A stretch of DNA of 64,000 nucleotides from UBA940 sp031548515 (GCA_031548515.1 JAVBRB010000005.1:101585-165584), one strand, 5' to 3'. Counted from the first letter of the stretch, positions 34,638-45,281 are shown. Numbers and translations: made by a program. Notes: generated by a model from the letters alone, not told the origin.

Positions 34638-34677
34638 TGCCGGAAATTTACAAGCCAATCTTTTTTCAACTGCAACA

Positions 34678-35706
34678 GTGGGAGTATCTCTTAAAGACAT
34701 CGCAGAAAGGCTGAACCTTTCGAAAACAACAGTATCGTGGGTCCTTTCAGGACAGGGCGACAAAAAAGGTATCAGCACAGAGACCCAGAACCGCGTATTT
34801 TCGTGCGCCAATGATATGTCGTACGAACCGAACCTGTTGGCCCGCAGCCTAAACACCGGCATATCCAAAACGATAGGGCTTATACTCCCTTCGATATCGG
34901 ACAGTTTCTATGCGCACATAGCTGACCATACTGAGGCTGAGGCCGAAAAGCACGGTTATTCGCTGATGATAGCCAGCTCCAACTCCGAGATCGAGCGCGA
35001 AAACGCCATGATACGTCTGTTCCGTGCAAAGAAGGTTGACGGCATGATCATCGCCCCAACCAAGATATCGAAACGCGAGATCAGCAGGCTCGTCGAAAGC
35101 AAATACCCCGTACTGCTGTTCGACCGCTATTTTCCCGAGATGAACGTCAATTACATTATCATCAACAACGAAGAGAGCAGCTACAAACTGGTGCGACGGC
35201 TGATAGACAAAGGATTCCGGAAGATCGCGATAATAACCACCAACCCGCACCTGTTGACGATGGACATGCGCCGCGAAGGATATGCCAACGCTTTGGCCGA
35301 CGCCAACATCCGCAACAATCCCGACCTGTACGGCGAAGTGCCCTACGTAAACTACCAGGAAAATATTTACGCTACCCTCGACCGGATATTCGAAGCCGAG
35401 CCGGACGTCAACGGGTTCTTCTTCACCACGCATATCCTGGCCATCGAAGCCCTGCGCTATTTCTACGACAGGGGTATAGACATCAACGACGGCAGTTGGG
35501 GCCTGGCATGCATGCACGAGGATTCGCTATTCCGCATACTCGCACCCCATATGAATATCGCTCAATTCCCTGTCATGGAGATAGGCAGCAACGCCGTGCG
35601 TATCCTGCTAAATCAGATACGCCAGAGCAATGATCCGGCGGCCGGAGAATACGTGCCTGAATCGATGGTGCTTCCATGCCGTATGGATTACAGGGACCAA
35701 AAATAA
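34678..35706 (+). CDS. LacI-family transcriptional regulator of the polysaccharide locus
   Basis: A 342-residue repressor starting with GTG (MGVSLKDIAERLNLSKTTVSWVLSGQG). The N-terminal helix-turn-helix (about 3-25) is followed by the hinge PNLLARSLNTG, whose Leu pair would wedge into a central CG of the operator. A periplasmic-binding-protein-like ligand domain covers about residues 60-342. Studied LacI regulators release DNA when a sugar or sugar phosphate binds. It is the only transcription regulator in the locus, whereas most described PULs use hybrid two-component systems or ECF sigma factors. Five operator-like sites with a central CG are nearby. Confidence 0.92.
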   Translation: MGVSLKDIAERLNLSKTTVSWVLSGQGDKKGISTETQNRVFSCANDMSYEPNLLARSLNTGISKTIGLILPSISDSFYAHIADHTEAEAEKHGYSLMIASSNSEIERENAMIRLFRAKKVDGMIIAPTKISKREISRLVESKYPVLLFDRYFPEMNVNYIIINNEESSYKLVRRLIDKGFRKIAIITTNPHLLTMDMRREGYANALADANIRNNPDLYGEVPYVNYQENIYATLDRIFEAEPDVNGFFFTTHILAIEALRYFYDRGIDINDGSWGLACMHEDSLFRILAPHMNIAQFPVMEIGSNAVRILLNQIRQSNDPAAGEYVPESMVLPCRMDYRDQK

Positions 35707-35720
35707 TCGCATCGCTTAAA

Positions 35721-35761
35721 AACGAATATCCCCGCACTTAATAGGTGCGGGGATATTCGTT
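35721..35761. terminator. Bidirectional terminator between lacI and the SusCD operon
   Basis: Perfect 17-bp arms (AACGAATATCCCCGCAC and its complement) around a TTAATAG loop, between convergent units. Confidence 0.85.
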
Positions 35762-35781
35762 CCAAAGATCATGCAGGCAGG

Positions 35782-37023
35782 CTATTGATCTCCGGCATAT
35801 GTATCTGTAACCTTCCATTTATTGGCAGAATCCCCGGCTCCGTCCTTGTTGTTGGGCGAAAGGGCATCGGCCTGCGTTGCATATGAAGGAGCCGTGCCGA
35901 GCAGCTCGTCCCGGTGAGGATCCACGCGGGAATATACCTCTATCGTGGCACCCCTGTCCTTCCATGACCCGTAGATATTGGCCCAGCATGATGGGATGCC
36001 GTTGTTGGCGACATTATGATCCTTGAGGAACCACGAGTCGATCCTGACAGTAGCACCTTGGGCCACCTTGAGAAACGAATCGCCGCCCCATATCTGGAAT
36101 TCGTCTTCGTTCTGCGGACTCTCTTTCCATGTTCCCGAGTGGTTGCGGCGCATATCGAGATAAGTAACGGCGGATGGCGCGGCATCAGCGGTAGGACCGC
36201 TGATCTGCAGGCGCGTAAGCCAGTTGCAGTCGTGCACGTCGACGTGTGTCAGTTTCGGACAGTTATCGCAGATTATGGTACGGCACCACGGAGCGCCGAT
36301 GAGTTTCTCCAGGCTCAGCGCCCGTTCGCAATGGAAAGCGACACCTTTCGCGGTCCATTTGGAGAGATCAATCTCTCTTACGTTGGGCATATCCCAGCCG
36401 CGCACGATGGTAGCGCCTGTAAACAGCTCTATGCCTTCGATCGAGACGGCCTTGCAGGCATACAGATTGATATCCGTGACAGTGGCAGCCTTCGCAACGT
36501 CGAGCATTCCGTATGAGTCGAACATGGAAGCTATGGTCGGATTGCCTTCGTCGGGATTGGTCGACATCAGCGTCGCCCGGAACCCCGCATCCGGAATATA
36601 TCCTTCGGACACGTCCGGAAGGGTAAAGGTGATGTCGCCCGATATCGGCATCCTGTCGTAGTCGGGACGGTCGAGATAGATTTTAACCGTCTTGTCAATG
36701 TATACGGCAGTCACGTTCACGCCGAATGTGATCCGTCCCGCACGGATCGTAAGCACTTCCGGAGAAACGCGGTCGAACCTCTCTCCTCCGCTCACCGTAT
36801 ACCCTATGTAGACATAATCCATTTCCGGATCGAAACCCGTGCCTGTGATCTCTATCGCACCCGCGACACCGGCTTCCTTGGGGCCGCTTACCTGACCGGT
36901 GATGGTTACAGGAGGATAATTACCCTCTCCATTGTCCGGCTTTTTCTCTTCCTTGTCGCCGCATGCCGCAAAAACGGCTCCGGCCAACAACAACACGCTA
37001 AAATACCTCAATGATTTTTTCAT
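35782..37023 (-). CDS. Surface lipoprotein, IPT-like plus leucine-rich-like (paralog 1)
   Basis: A 413-residue lipoprotein (signal ending VFAACG, Cys21). The N-terminal third (about 40-135) resembles an IPT/TIG Ig-like domain, with GAIEITGTGFDPEMDYVYIG. Residues about 175-320 have a repeated short pattern (NVREIDLSKW, CPKLTHVDVHDCNWL, AVTYLDMRRN) like beta-helix or leucine-rich repeats. The next upstream gene is a clear paralog with the same order and phrases such as YIPDAGFRATL. Last genes of a SusCD operon are often surface glycan-binding proteins; that role is inferred. Confidence 0.75.
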   Translation of the reverse strand: MKKSLRYFSVLLLAGAVFAACGDKEEKKPDNGEGNYPPVTITGQVSGPKEAGVAGAIEITGTGFDPEMDYVYIGYTVSGGERFDRVSPEVLTIRAGRITFGVNVTAVYIDKTVKIYLDRPDYDRMPISGDITFTLPDVSEGYIPDAGFRATLMSTNPDEGNPTIASMFDSYGMLDVAKAATVTDINLYACKAVSIEGIELFTGATIVRGWDMPNVREIDLSKWTAKGVAFHCERALSLEKLIGAPWCRTIICDNCPKLTHVDVHDCNWLTRLQISGPTADAAPSAVTYLDMRRNHSGTWKESPQNEDEFQIWGGDSFLKVAQGATVRIDSWFLKDHNVANNGIPSCWANIYGSWKDRGATIEVYSRVDPHRDELLGTAPSYATQADALSPNNKDGAGDSANKWKVTDTYAGDQ

Positions 37024-37051
37024 GGCGTCTATATAATTAAATCCGTATTTT

Positions 37052-38296
37052 TCAGGATGCCGGCTCCCAGCCGTTATCTCCAGTCAGTGTAAGGGCGCCC
37101 GGATCAACAGAATACAATGGAACCGTACCTATCTTCGTTTTAATATCGTCGCTCTTATATACATCGATAGTTGCACCGCGTTTCCATGCGTTGAAAATCG
37201 TCGCGTAACCGGCACCTGTTTCAGAAGCGTTGCCCCTCTTGTCGAGCAGAAACTGGTAATCGACCAGTATCTTGCAGTTGCCGGCGACTTTCATCCATGC
37301 GCCGGGCAGGATAACGGCATAATCTGTGGCGGTGTTCTTAGGGTATTCTCCCGTGGCATCGCCTTCGAACATGGTACCGGTACGCTGGCGGCGAATGTCA
37401 AGATAAGTGACATAGCTGAACTGCGTGGGCGACTCATCATAGAAAAGCTGAATGTTGTAGCACCATTTGCTAAGGCCGAGGTCCACATGCGTCAGATTGT
37501 CACACTTGTATATGTCAGTACGGTAAGCATAGGGAGACCCTATGAATTTCTTCAGGGTAGAGTTGCCGTTGAAACGGAGGTCCAATCCTTCCGCAGTCCA
37601 TTTCGAGAGATCGATCTCTTCGATCTGGCTCATACCCCAACCTGCGACCGTACCGGTAATTCCGGTAAGAAGTTCTATGCCCGCAAGATTTTTCGCAGTA
37701 CTAGCGTACAGGTTCAGACCGTAATTGCCCTCGCATCCGCTGCTTGTGACATTCGCTGCGGCGGCCACATCGAGCAGGCCGTATGAATTGAAGCAGGTGG
37801 CGATATTGGGATTGCCTTCCTGCGGATGGGTGGAAGCCAGCGTTGCACGGAAACCGGCGTCGGGAATATAACCATCTGCAATATCGGGCATTATAAAACT
37901 TATATCCTCCGTCAGAGGCATCCTGTCGTAGCCTGCACGGTCGAGATATACCTTGAATGTTTTATCCAGGTAGGTGGCGGTTATTGGCGCCCCGAACGAG
38001 ATGCGGGTAGCGCGCAGTTCCAACACATCGCCGGATATGCGTTCGTAAGTGGTCTCGGAACCGTTCGGATAACCTATGTAAATGTAATCGTCATCTTCGA
38101 AACCCGAACCGGTGATCGTGATTGCACCGGCCATGCCGGCTTTCACGGGGCCTTCGGTCGCAGAGGTCACTTTCACATTTTCGGGATAATTCCCCGAGGG
38201 ACCCGGACCAGGACCCGGTTCGTCGTTGCCGCCGCAGGCGGTGAAAACGGCTCCGGCCATCACGGCCATTGCAAAAAATCCAAGCGTTCTTTTCAT
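37052..38296 (-). CDS. Surface lipoprotein, IPT-like plus leucine-rich-like (paralog 2)
   Basis: A 414-residue lipoprotein (signal ending VFTACGG). It has the same layout as the neighbour downstream: GAITITGSGFEDDDYIYIG, YIPDAGFRATLAST, IEEIDLSKWTAEGL and VTYLDIRRQ. An in-frame start at 38455 lies within the SusD gene and is rejected, because the signal peptide begins at 38296. A Gly/Pro linker (EPGPGPGPSGN) after the lipid anchor is typical of surface-exposed lipoproteins. It lies 56 bp after the second SusD and 28 bp before the next paralog. Role as glycan-binding protein is inferred. Confidence 0.78.
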   Translation of the reverse strand: MKRTLGFFAMAVMAGAVFTACGGNDEPGPGPGPSGNYPENVKVTSATEGPVKAGMAGAITITGSGFEDDDYIYIGYPNGSETTYERISGDVLELRATRISFGAPITATYLDKTFKVYLDRAGYDRMPLTEDISFIMPDIADGYIPDAGFRATLASTHPQEGNPNIATCFNSYGLLDVAAAANVTSSGCEGNYGLNLYASTAKNLAGIELLTGITGTVAGWGMSQIEEIDLSKWTAEGLDLRFNGNSTLKKFIGSPYAYRTDIYKCDNLTHVDLGLSKWCYNIQLFYDESPTQFSYVTYLDIRRQRTGTMFEGDATGEYPKNTATDYAVILPGAWMKVAGNCKILVDYQFLLDKRGNASETGAGYATIFNAWKRGATIDVYKSDDIKTKIGTVPLYSVDPGALTLTGDNGWEPAS

Positions 38297-38352
38297 AATG
38301 TTTTCAATTAAGAGGTTAACGATCGATAAATATTTTACTTTTATATAAATGC

Positions 38353-40305
38353 TTAGTCCCAGCCGCCGTTCTGCCAGTTCCCTCCGGTCAGGCTCATCAT
38401 CTTCCGCACTTCGTCGAGAGCGACGGGGTACTTCAAATACTTGTTCGTATAGCATTGACGGCCGTAATAGACACGGGTATAGGTCTTGCCTCCGTTCTGT
38501 TTTTCTATACGCATCCCGCTTACTTTCTTATCCGTGCCGGACAGGTCTCCTGAAGGCGCGGTCCAACGGCGCACGTCGAAAAAGCGATGTTCTTCGAAAG
38601 CCAGTTCCACGCGGCGTTCATTGTGCAGCCTCAGCCGGAAACCGTCGCCCGTTTCAGTTATTCCGGGCATTCCTACGCGGGCACGGACAGCATCGATCGC
38701 TTGACGGGCGCTCATCGGTTCTCCCAGAACTACGGTTTGCGGCACTCCATTGTTATCTTTTTCCACTGCGGTCGTCGCCGGCATCGGATAATCTTCGCCG
38801 TATGCGTGGTAAGCCGCCTCAGCGAAATTGAGGTAAAGTTCGGCCAGGCGGAAACCGCGTATGTAGCCGTCGTTGTTACCGGCCTCGGCCCCGGACTGGG
38901 CATTGGAGAACTTGCGCAGGTAATACCCAGTACAAGTGTTCCGCGTGTTAGACGGCGAAGCATTCAACCCGCAGTTGCCACCCGCATATGTCTGTATCTC
39001 GTACTCCGAGCCGTTGGCCAGCGTCACTTCTACCCCATCGTAATAGATCGTGGCATAGAAACGGGGATCGCGGTTCTCATACATGGTTTCGCTGCCATCC
39101 ATGTATCCGAGTGCAATGGCATCCGGATTGAAATTCGGCGTGCCGTCGACGTCGTAAGGACTGGCCAGGTCGAGAAGCGGTACGGCGGTAGTGCCGTCGG
39201 CGCTGACCACGTCGTAAGCATCCACCATTTCCTGGGAGGGGCATGCTCCGGCCGAAACCTGTCCGGAATCGAGCGGAGGCCCGGCATACTGCCAGACAGT
39301 ACTCTTGTAATAGCTGTAGTTGTACGGTTGATATATAGTCTCCGTATCCCAACTGCTCGGTTGGTACGACGCGAGAAAATATTTATCATACGGGGTTAGC
39401 CCGAAAGCTGTTTCCGCCGGAAAGGCGGTATTTTTGTCCACCAACTTAGCTCCGTGCCCCATAGCCTGGTCGAGCGCCTCCTTGCATATTCCTGCAGCGG
39501 TTTCCCATGTATATTTCTGCCTGGCTCCCTCGTAGTCTTCGGACCAAAGGGGGCTTGCTGCATAGAGCGCGGCCTGTGACTTGATACTCCACAGGGCCGC
39601 CCGTCCCAGACGGATCAACTGCCAGTTCTGCGAACCGCTCGCAAACCATGGCAATCCTTCGGCGGTAAGATTGTCGGTGTAAGCCATCGCAGCGTCGCAC
39701 GATTCGATGATGAAATCGACGCACGCCGCAAAACTCGCGCGTTTATCATTCGAATAATCGTGGTCCTTGCCTATAGGTTCGTCGATTATGGGCACACCGC
39801 CCCACCGCTTGATGAGCTGGAGATAACAGTAGGCGCGCAGGCCGTAGAACTGCGAAACAAGGCCCTGACGCTGGGTTTCCTCGTAATCTGTAACTAAGTT
39901 ATCATCGGTGAGCCATTTCAGGGCCACGTTGCAGCCGTCGATACAGTTGAACAAACCTGCCCAGCGTTCCGAACCACCGGCCGCCTCATACCACAGTGGC
40001 ATATCGACAGAAGAGACGCGGCCGTTATACCAGTCGTAAACCACCGACAACTGGTTCACCTCCTGAGCTTCGTCGCAATATCCCGCCATCATGTAGCCGC
40101 CTGCGGAAAATCCGGACTGAGGCCCTGTGATCACCGGTACATAATAGACCGAACGCAGATGATCGTAGGCACGGGACAGGCGGTTGAAGACATCTTCCAT
40201 ATTGTCCACCCGGTCGTCCAACTGCATATCCATCTGTTTCTGACATCCCGCGAACAGCATCGCCGCCGCCGGAAGAACCACAGTGATGTATTTTCTCCTT
40301 TTCAT
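38353..40305 (-). CDS. SusD/RagB-family nutrient-binding lipoprotein (pair 2)
   Basis: A 650-residue outer-membrane lipoprotein (signal ending MLFAGC, Cys20), longer than the usual 500-600. SusD features include FNRLSRAYDHLRSVYYV near the N-terminus, YGLRAYCYLQLIKRWGGVPII (the TPR-like helical core) and RLHNERRVELAFEEHRFFDVRRW near the C-terminus. SusD lids a SusC channel and captures glycan fragments at the surface. It follows the SusC gene by 13 bp. It forms the second pair of the operon. Confidence 0.93.
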   Translation of the reverse strand: MKRRKYITVVLPAAAMLFAGCQKQMDMQLDDRVDNMEDVFNRLSRAYDHLRSVYYVPVITGPQSGFSAGGYMMAGYCDEAQEVNQLSVVYDWYNGRVSSVDMPLWYEAAGGSERWAGLFNCIDGCNVALKWLTDDNLVTDYEETQRQGLVSQFYGLRAYCYLQLIKRWGGVPIIDEPIGKDHDYSNDKRASFAACVDFIIESCDAAMAYTDNLTAEGLPWFASGSQNWQLIRLGRAALWSIKSQAALYAASPLWSEDYEGARQKYTWETAAGICKEALDQAMGHGAKLVDKNTAFPAETAFGLTPYDKYFLASYQPSSWDTETIYQPYNYSYYKSTVWQYAGPPLDSGQVSAGACPSQEMVDAYDVVSADGTTAVPLLDLASPYDVDGTPNFNPDAIALGYMDGSETMYENRDPRFYATIYYDGVEVTLANGSEYEIQTYAGGNCGLNASPSNTRNTCTGYYLRKFSNAQSGAEAGNNDGYIRGFRLAELYLNFAEAAYHAYGEDYPMPATTAVEKDNNGVPQTVVLGEPMSARQAIDAVRARVGMPGITETGDGFRLRLHNERRVELAFEEHRFFDVRRWTAPSGDLSGTDKKVSGMRIEKQNGGKTYTRVYYGRQCYTNKYLKYPVALDEVRKMMSLTGGNWQNGGWD

Positions 40306-40318
40306 AGTTTTTCGCTGT

Positions 40319-43300
40319 TTAGAAGTCGATTTTCACGCCCAGGTTGACAACCCTCATCGGAGGCAGGACGGTCATGCTGCCGCTCTCGGGATCGACGACC
40401 TTTGATGCGAGCGCCGAGACAGTAAACAGGTTCTGCCCGCTGAGCACTATCTTCAAGCGCTTGATGCCGGAGTTCCGCATGATCTTCGCAGGCAGCGTGT
40501 ATGATATCGAAGCGTTCTTAAGGCGCCAGAACGACCGTTTCGTGATCAGGTAGTCGTTGTCGAGACTGCTCACCGAAGGAGTGCTGTAGCTCAATGCCGG
40601 CGCCAATATCCCGGCACCCGAAGCAGCCCTGCCGGCTGTCCAGGCTTTCAGGTGAAGATCATTGTAGATACCGTTCGCAGTCGCGTCTGTCGCATAATCG
40701 ACCCTGCCCCAAAAACCGGTAACGCCCTGCATCATAAGGTCCACGTCGATGCCTTTCCATCCGAATCCAAGACGGATCGTGGTAAAATCCGTCGGTACCG
40801 ATCCCCTGCCGATGGGCGACATGTCCTTCTGGTTGATAACTCCGTCGCCGTTCACGTCGGTATAGATGAAGTCACCCATGCGCGGCGTGCCTATCTCCGT
40901 GTACATGACGGTGTATTTGGCAAGTTCGTCGGCGGTAGAAATGTATCCGCTTCCATTGCTGCGGTCTATCAGGTATCCGAACTGCTGCCCCATTGGATAT
41001 CCATCTATGCGGTGGGAGAAGGCGAAACCGCCGACTCCGTTCACAGCCGAAGGATATGGCTGCTCAAGGGTATTCAGCACCTTGTTTTCAGCGTGGGACC
41101 AGCCGGCTCCGGCACGGAGAGTCCAATTGCGGCCGATGCGGGTAGTATAATCCACACAGAGTTCAAGGCCGCTGTTCAACATCGCGCCATCATTTACTTT
41201 CATATAGTTGCTGACGTAGATACCCTGGTATGCAGGGATCATATCACCGCTGTCGATAAGCATATTGTCGGTCCTGCGGCGGAACCAGTCAAAAGAAAAG
41301 TCCAGCTTGTTCCACAATCCGACGTCGATACCGTAATTCTGTATCCTGTGTTTTTCGGCCATCAGGTCGGGATTGCCCAACAAGCGGATTTCACCGCTCT
41401 TAATGATATAATCCTCATACAGGTAACGGTAGTCGCCAACCGCAAAATCATCCGTCGCTACCTCTCCGTAAGATACCCTCGCTTTAAGGAAACTCAGCCA
41501 CTCCGCATCTTTAAGGAATGCTTCGTTGGAAACGATCCACGCCGCCGACACCGCCGGTACGAAAGTGTAGCGGTTCTTGCGCGGCAGCGCATCGGAAGCA
41601 GTGAATCCGAGCGTCGCGGCCACCACGTAACGGTCATCGAAGCCATACGAAAGGTTAATACCCGTATTATGATTGTAATAGGGGAAACCCACCGCCGGAT
41701 AATCGGCGCTGGAGCGGTTGAACTGTTCTTCCGTATAATATGAATAGACATGCCCTTCCACATCGTGTTTGCCGAACTCGCGCTTATAATCCAACTGCCC
41801 GATGTAGCTAAGGGCGTATTGGAAAGTTCCGGACGCCCAAGGATCGAGGCTCGTATCGATATTGGCCCCCTGTTTCACGAAGTCGCCCAGCGTGTAATCG
41901 TAATAGTAGCGGCTGTAATCCTGGGAATAATAGTTGTAACGGTCGTTGCTCGACTGGAAGTCGATTTTCGCCGTAACGCTCAATCCCCGTGTGATAAACC
42001 CCATATCGAAATCCATACCGGCCTGGGTAGAAGCGTACATGCCGTTATATTTCGTATACCCCGACCGGTTCAGCATGCCGTAAGTCGGATTCGGAACATT
42101 CTCCATTGTCGTCACACGTCCATCGTCGGTAACGGGACCCATCATCGTCGGAGGCAGTGAAAAGATCGACGTGTAGATATCGTTATTGGCAGGTGAGATG
42201 CGGTTGCCGTTAAGGTCGTACCCCCCGCTAAGGCGGTCGTTACGTATATTTCCCGCTATCGAGGCAAAAGCGCGGATGCGTTTCGATATGTCCACGTCCA
42301 CTTTCGCACGAAAGTTTATCCAGAAACGTCGCGGCGCCGCAATATATTCGTCCGTCTCCTGTTTCAGAAGCGAGGTCTGGCTCATGAAATTGACGTTCGA
42401 CCACACACGGACTCGCTCGCTGCCGCCGCTCAGGCTTACTCCGACACGCTCCATTGTGGCGAAGTTACGCACGAACTCCCTGTAATAATCGTGGTTCGGA
42501 TAAAGCGGATCGTTGCCCGCCCTGATCTGCTCCATCTGGTAGTCGGAGAATGGAGCCGAGCCGTTTGAACCGTCGTTGGCCCACGCCTGGTTGCGCAACG
42601 TGGCGTATTCAAGCGAAGATAGCATCTGCGGTTTCAGTCCTATCTGCTGCATCGAGAAATCCGCCGTTACCCTCACGTCGAACGATCCCGGAATTCCCTT
42701 TTTCGTGTTGATGACCAGCACTCCGTTCGCTCCCCTCAATCCGTATATCGCGGTTGCAGCTGCGTCTTTCAGAAGGACTATATTCTCTATCTCGGCGGCG
42801 GTCAGGTAATCTATGTTGTAATCCTGCATGACAATGCCGTCTATCACGATCAGCGGCGAGGTATTGTTTACGGTGGAGACGCCTCGCACATACTTTGCGA
42901 CCGACGCGTTTCCGAGGTCGGACGAAGTTTCGAGAGTACCCAGCCCCGGCAACTGTCCTGAGATCATCTGGCTGAAATTCGCCGTGGGGATATCTTCGAG
43001 AGTGCTGCCTTCGACAGTCGAAACGGCCTCGCTTGCCGTCATACGGCGGCGAAGTACATTATAGCCATAATCGAGTACTTCATCGAGGCGCGCATGGTCG
43101 GCACTCATCGTCACATTCATATCCTCTTCAAGTTCCACAGGCATAGATATGTCGGTATAGCCTGCTGCGCGGAAAGAGAGTTTACCGGAACTGCTCTTCA
43201 CGCGGAAAACTCCAAACAGATCCGTAGAGCCGATAATCTTTCCGGTATCGTCGAAAATTCCGACCTGGAACATCGGGTTCCCCTCCGCATCCGTTACCTT

Positions 43301-43405
43301 TCCGGATATTTCCGGCTTCATTTCGACCTGCGCCCCGGCTGTGTACGGTAGCAGCAAGAGGCACGCCGCCAACAACATTATCACATATTTGATATTCATT
43401 CTCAT
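40319..43405 (-). CDS. SusC/RagA-family TonB-dependent outer-membrane transporter (pair 2)
   Basis: A 1028-residue transporter with a signal peptide (ending TAGAQ), an N-terminal carboxypeptidase-regulatory-like domain (about 33-100), a plug (about 120-230) with LKDAAATAIYGLRGANGVLVI, and a barrel (about 240-1028) ending VVNLGVKIDF with the C-terminal Phe. It imports oligosaccharides across the outer membrane with its SusD partner. An alternative start at 43399 is possible. It ends 13 bp before its susD and follows the first SusD by 19 bp. Confidence 0.95.
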   Translation of the reverse strand: MRMNIKYVIMLLAACLLLLPYTAGAQVEMKPEISGKVTDAEGNPMFQVGIFDDTGKIIGSTDLFGVFRVKSSSGKLSFRAAGYTDISMPVELEEDMNVTMSADHARLDEVLDYGYNVLRRRMTASEAVSTVEGSTLEDIPTANFSQMISGQLPGLGTLETSSDLGNASVAKYVRGVSTVNNTSPLIVIDGIVMQDYNIDYLTAAEIENIVLLKDAAATAIYGLRGANGVLVINTKKGIPGSFDVRVTADFSMQQIGLKPQMLSSLEYATLRNQAWANDGSNGSAPFSDYQMEQIRAGNDPLYPNHDYYREFVRNFATMERVGVSLSGGSERVRVWSNVNFMSQTSLLKQETDEYIAAPRRFWINFRAKVDVDISKRIRAFASIAGNIRNDRLSGGYDLNGNRISPANNDIYTSIFSLPPTMMGPVTDDGRVTTMENVPNPTYGMLNRSGYTKYNGMYASTQAGMDFDMGFITRGLSVTAKIDFQSSNDRYNYYSQDYSRYYYDYTLGDFVKQGANIDTSLDPWASGTFQYALSYIGQLDYKREFGKHDVEGHVYSYYTEEQFNRSSADYPAVGFPYYNHNTGINLSYGFDDRYVVAATLGFTASDALPRKNRYTFVPAVSAAWIVSNEAFLKDAEWLSFLKARVSYGEVATDDFAVGDYRYLYEDYIIKSGEIRLLGNPDLMAEKHRIQNYGIDVGLWNKLDFSFDWFRRRTDNMLIDSGDMIPAYQGIYVSNYMKVNDGAMLNSGLELCVDYTTRIGRNWTLRAGAGWSHAENKVLNTLEQPYPSAVNGVGGFAFSHRIDGYPMGQQFGYLIDRSNGSGYISTADELAKYTVMYTEIGTPRMGDFIYTDVNGDGVINQKDMSPIGRGSVPTDFTTIRLGFGWKGIDVDLMMQGVTGFWGRVDYATDATANGIYNDLHLKAWTAGRAASGAGILAPALSYSTPSVSSLDNDYLITKRSFWRLKNASISYTLPAKIMRNSGIKRLKIVLSGQNLFTVSALASKVVDPESGSMTVLPPMRVVNLGVKIDF

Positions 43406-43424
43406 TGTAATTTCCTGCTAAAGA

Positions 43425-45281
43425 TTACCATCCGGAGTTCTGCCATCTTTTGTTCGTAAGTACATAAAGCTTCTGCGCTTCGCTCTCGGGGATAGGCAAC
43501 AGAAGATCGCGCGGCCGCGTGCTGTTGTTAGCAATATTCGCCTTCCGCTCATACGTCAGATCTCCGGTGACTGGGTCTTTTGTGATCCACATGGCAGTCA
43601 GGCTATTGCAGCGCAGTTTGAAATCCTTGTACAGCACCGAACTTTCGTATCCTTCCGCCCAGCGCCGCACGTCGAAATAGCGGCACTCTTCATATGCCAG
43701 TTCGACCATGCGTTCCTGGCGTACGCGGAGGATCATCTCCGCCTGCGTCAGGCCCGCAGGAAGATCGGGCATCCCAACACGGCGGCGTACATCGTTCACC
43801 TGTGTGTAGGCAACATCCAACTGATTGGCTTCGGCTGCGGCTTCCGCAAGGTTCAGCTTGATCTCGGCCAGGCGGAAATATTTCCACGGCGCGGCGGCTA
43901 TGCCGTTCACCGCATCGGCATTAGGAGCCACATATTTGCGGAAATAGTACCCGGTCCGTGTAAATTTGTCCACATTCTGTTCCTCGCTTATGCCGTTATC
44001 GCCACCGACGAAAGTCTCGGCAGTCTCTGCAGCATCGTTCCAGTACACCTCGTCGCCGTTCGCTATGACGCACACTTTCATACGCGGATCGCGCGGCGCG
44101 GCATATGGATCGTCCGGATCGTAGCCCATCGCCAGGGCGTCAGGATTGTAATTCGGCGTTTTATCCGGATTATATGGATTTGCCAGGTCGAGCAGCGGCA
44201 CAGCCTGCGTCCCGGAAGCGTCGAGAACGTCGTATGCGTCGACCATCTCCTGTGTGGGAACAACCCCTGCGCGGGTGGCGTTCTGCCATGTGGCCGAGCC
44301 TATGTAATTATGCGCTATGGCGCTGATGTTGCCCGTACCCTGCCATATCGTTTCGGGGTCGTCGGCCGAAGTCAGCGATGTCGAAGTGAAAAGTTCCTGA
44401 TAAGCGGCCGCGAGACCGGTATAAATCTTTGTGTCGGAAACATTCGTTTTCAGCGCATAACCGTTGACTTCCAGCGCACTTAGAGCGTCCCTGTTGACTT
44501 CGAAAGCCTTCTGCCAGTGGGCAGCCTTCACGCCGGCGTCGTAATCCTCGCTGTGTACGGGACTTGCCGCAAACAGGTACATTTTGGATTTGATACACCA
44601 CGCAAGGGCTTTGGTCGCGCGCAGGCGTTCATTGGCGGATTCGATGCGCCACGGCAGTTCGGCGGTATTTATACCGGCGGTGCACTCGGCGTCGATCAGT
44701 TCGGCGAGTTCCCATACCGAACGCCTCTTGAGAGTGGAATAATCGTAATTATCAGGATATCCGTTCGGCTCATAAGCGAAAACCCCGAACCATTTGAGCA
44801 GTTCCGACATGTAGTAAGCCCTCAGCACATGGGCCTCGGCACGCCAGCGCGAGCGTTCGGCTTCAGAATTCACGTTCGCCTTATCTATATTCTGAAGGAA
44901 TATCGTGCATTGGCGCAACTGCCACATATAAGTGGAGTAATAGCTGACGTTGGGATTATCCCTGTTGTAATCCCTCAGGGGATGGGTGGTTGCACTGGCG
45001 CTGCCCTGGTACATCTGGGTGGGAACAGCGTCGGAAATAGTTCCAGACACCAGGTAGCCTTCGTCGCTCAGGGCCGTAAGGGCGTTACAGACCCAGTAGT
45101 AGGAAAACCCTTTCGCAGGTATATCCAGATAACACGAATTGAGGTAGGCCCCCGTTTTGTAATGGTCCGCAAAAATTTCATCCAGGGTTTCACGGCCGTC
45201 GGGCCTGATGTCCAGCAGCGAACATCCCGATGCCATAATGGACGCCAGTATTGCAATTGCCGTGTATCGTATCTTTTTCAT
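43425..45281 (-). CDS. SusD/RagB-family nutrient-binding lipoprotein (pair 1)
   Basis: A 618-residue lipoprotein (signal ending IMASGC, Cys20). SusD hallmarks are AHVLRAYYMSELLKWFGVFAYE, the helical core, and RVRQERMVELAYEECRYFDVRRWAEG near the C-terminus. It also has WKYFRLAEIKLNLAEAAAEAN. It is the partner of the SusC gene 21 bp upstream. It has little similarity by eye to the second SusD beyond family motifs, which suggests that the two pairs may prefer different fragments. Confidence 0.94.
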   Translation of the reverse strand: MKKIRYTAIAILASIMASGCSLLDIRPDGRETLDEIFADHYKTGAYLNSCYLDIPAKGFSYYWVCNALTALSDEGYLVSGTISDAVPTQMYQGSASATTHPLRDYNRDNPNVSYYSTYMWQLRQCTIFLQNIDKANVNSEAERSRWRAEAHVLRAYYMSELLKWFGVFAYEPNGYPDNYDYSTLKRRSVWELAELIDAECTAGINTAELPWRIESANERLRATKALAWCIKSKMYLFAASPVHSEDYDAGVKAAHWQKAFEVNRDALSALEVNGYALKTNVSDTKIYTGLAAAYQELFTSTSLTSADDPETIWQGTGNISAIAHNYIGSATWQNATRAGVVPTQEMVDAYDVLDASGTQAVPLLDLANPYNPDKTPNYNPDALAMGYDPDDPYAAPRDPRMKVCVIANGDEVYWNDAAETAETFVGGDNGISEEQNVDKFTRTGYYFRKYVAPNADAVNGIAAAPWKYFRLAEIKLNLAEAAAEANQLDVAYTQVNDVRRRVGMPDLPAGLTQAEMILRVRQERMVELAYEECRYFDVRRWAEGYESSVLYKDFKLRCNSLTAMWITKDPVTGDLTYERKANIANNSTRPRDLLLPIPESEAQKLYVLTNKRWQNSGW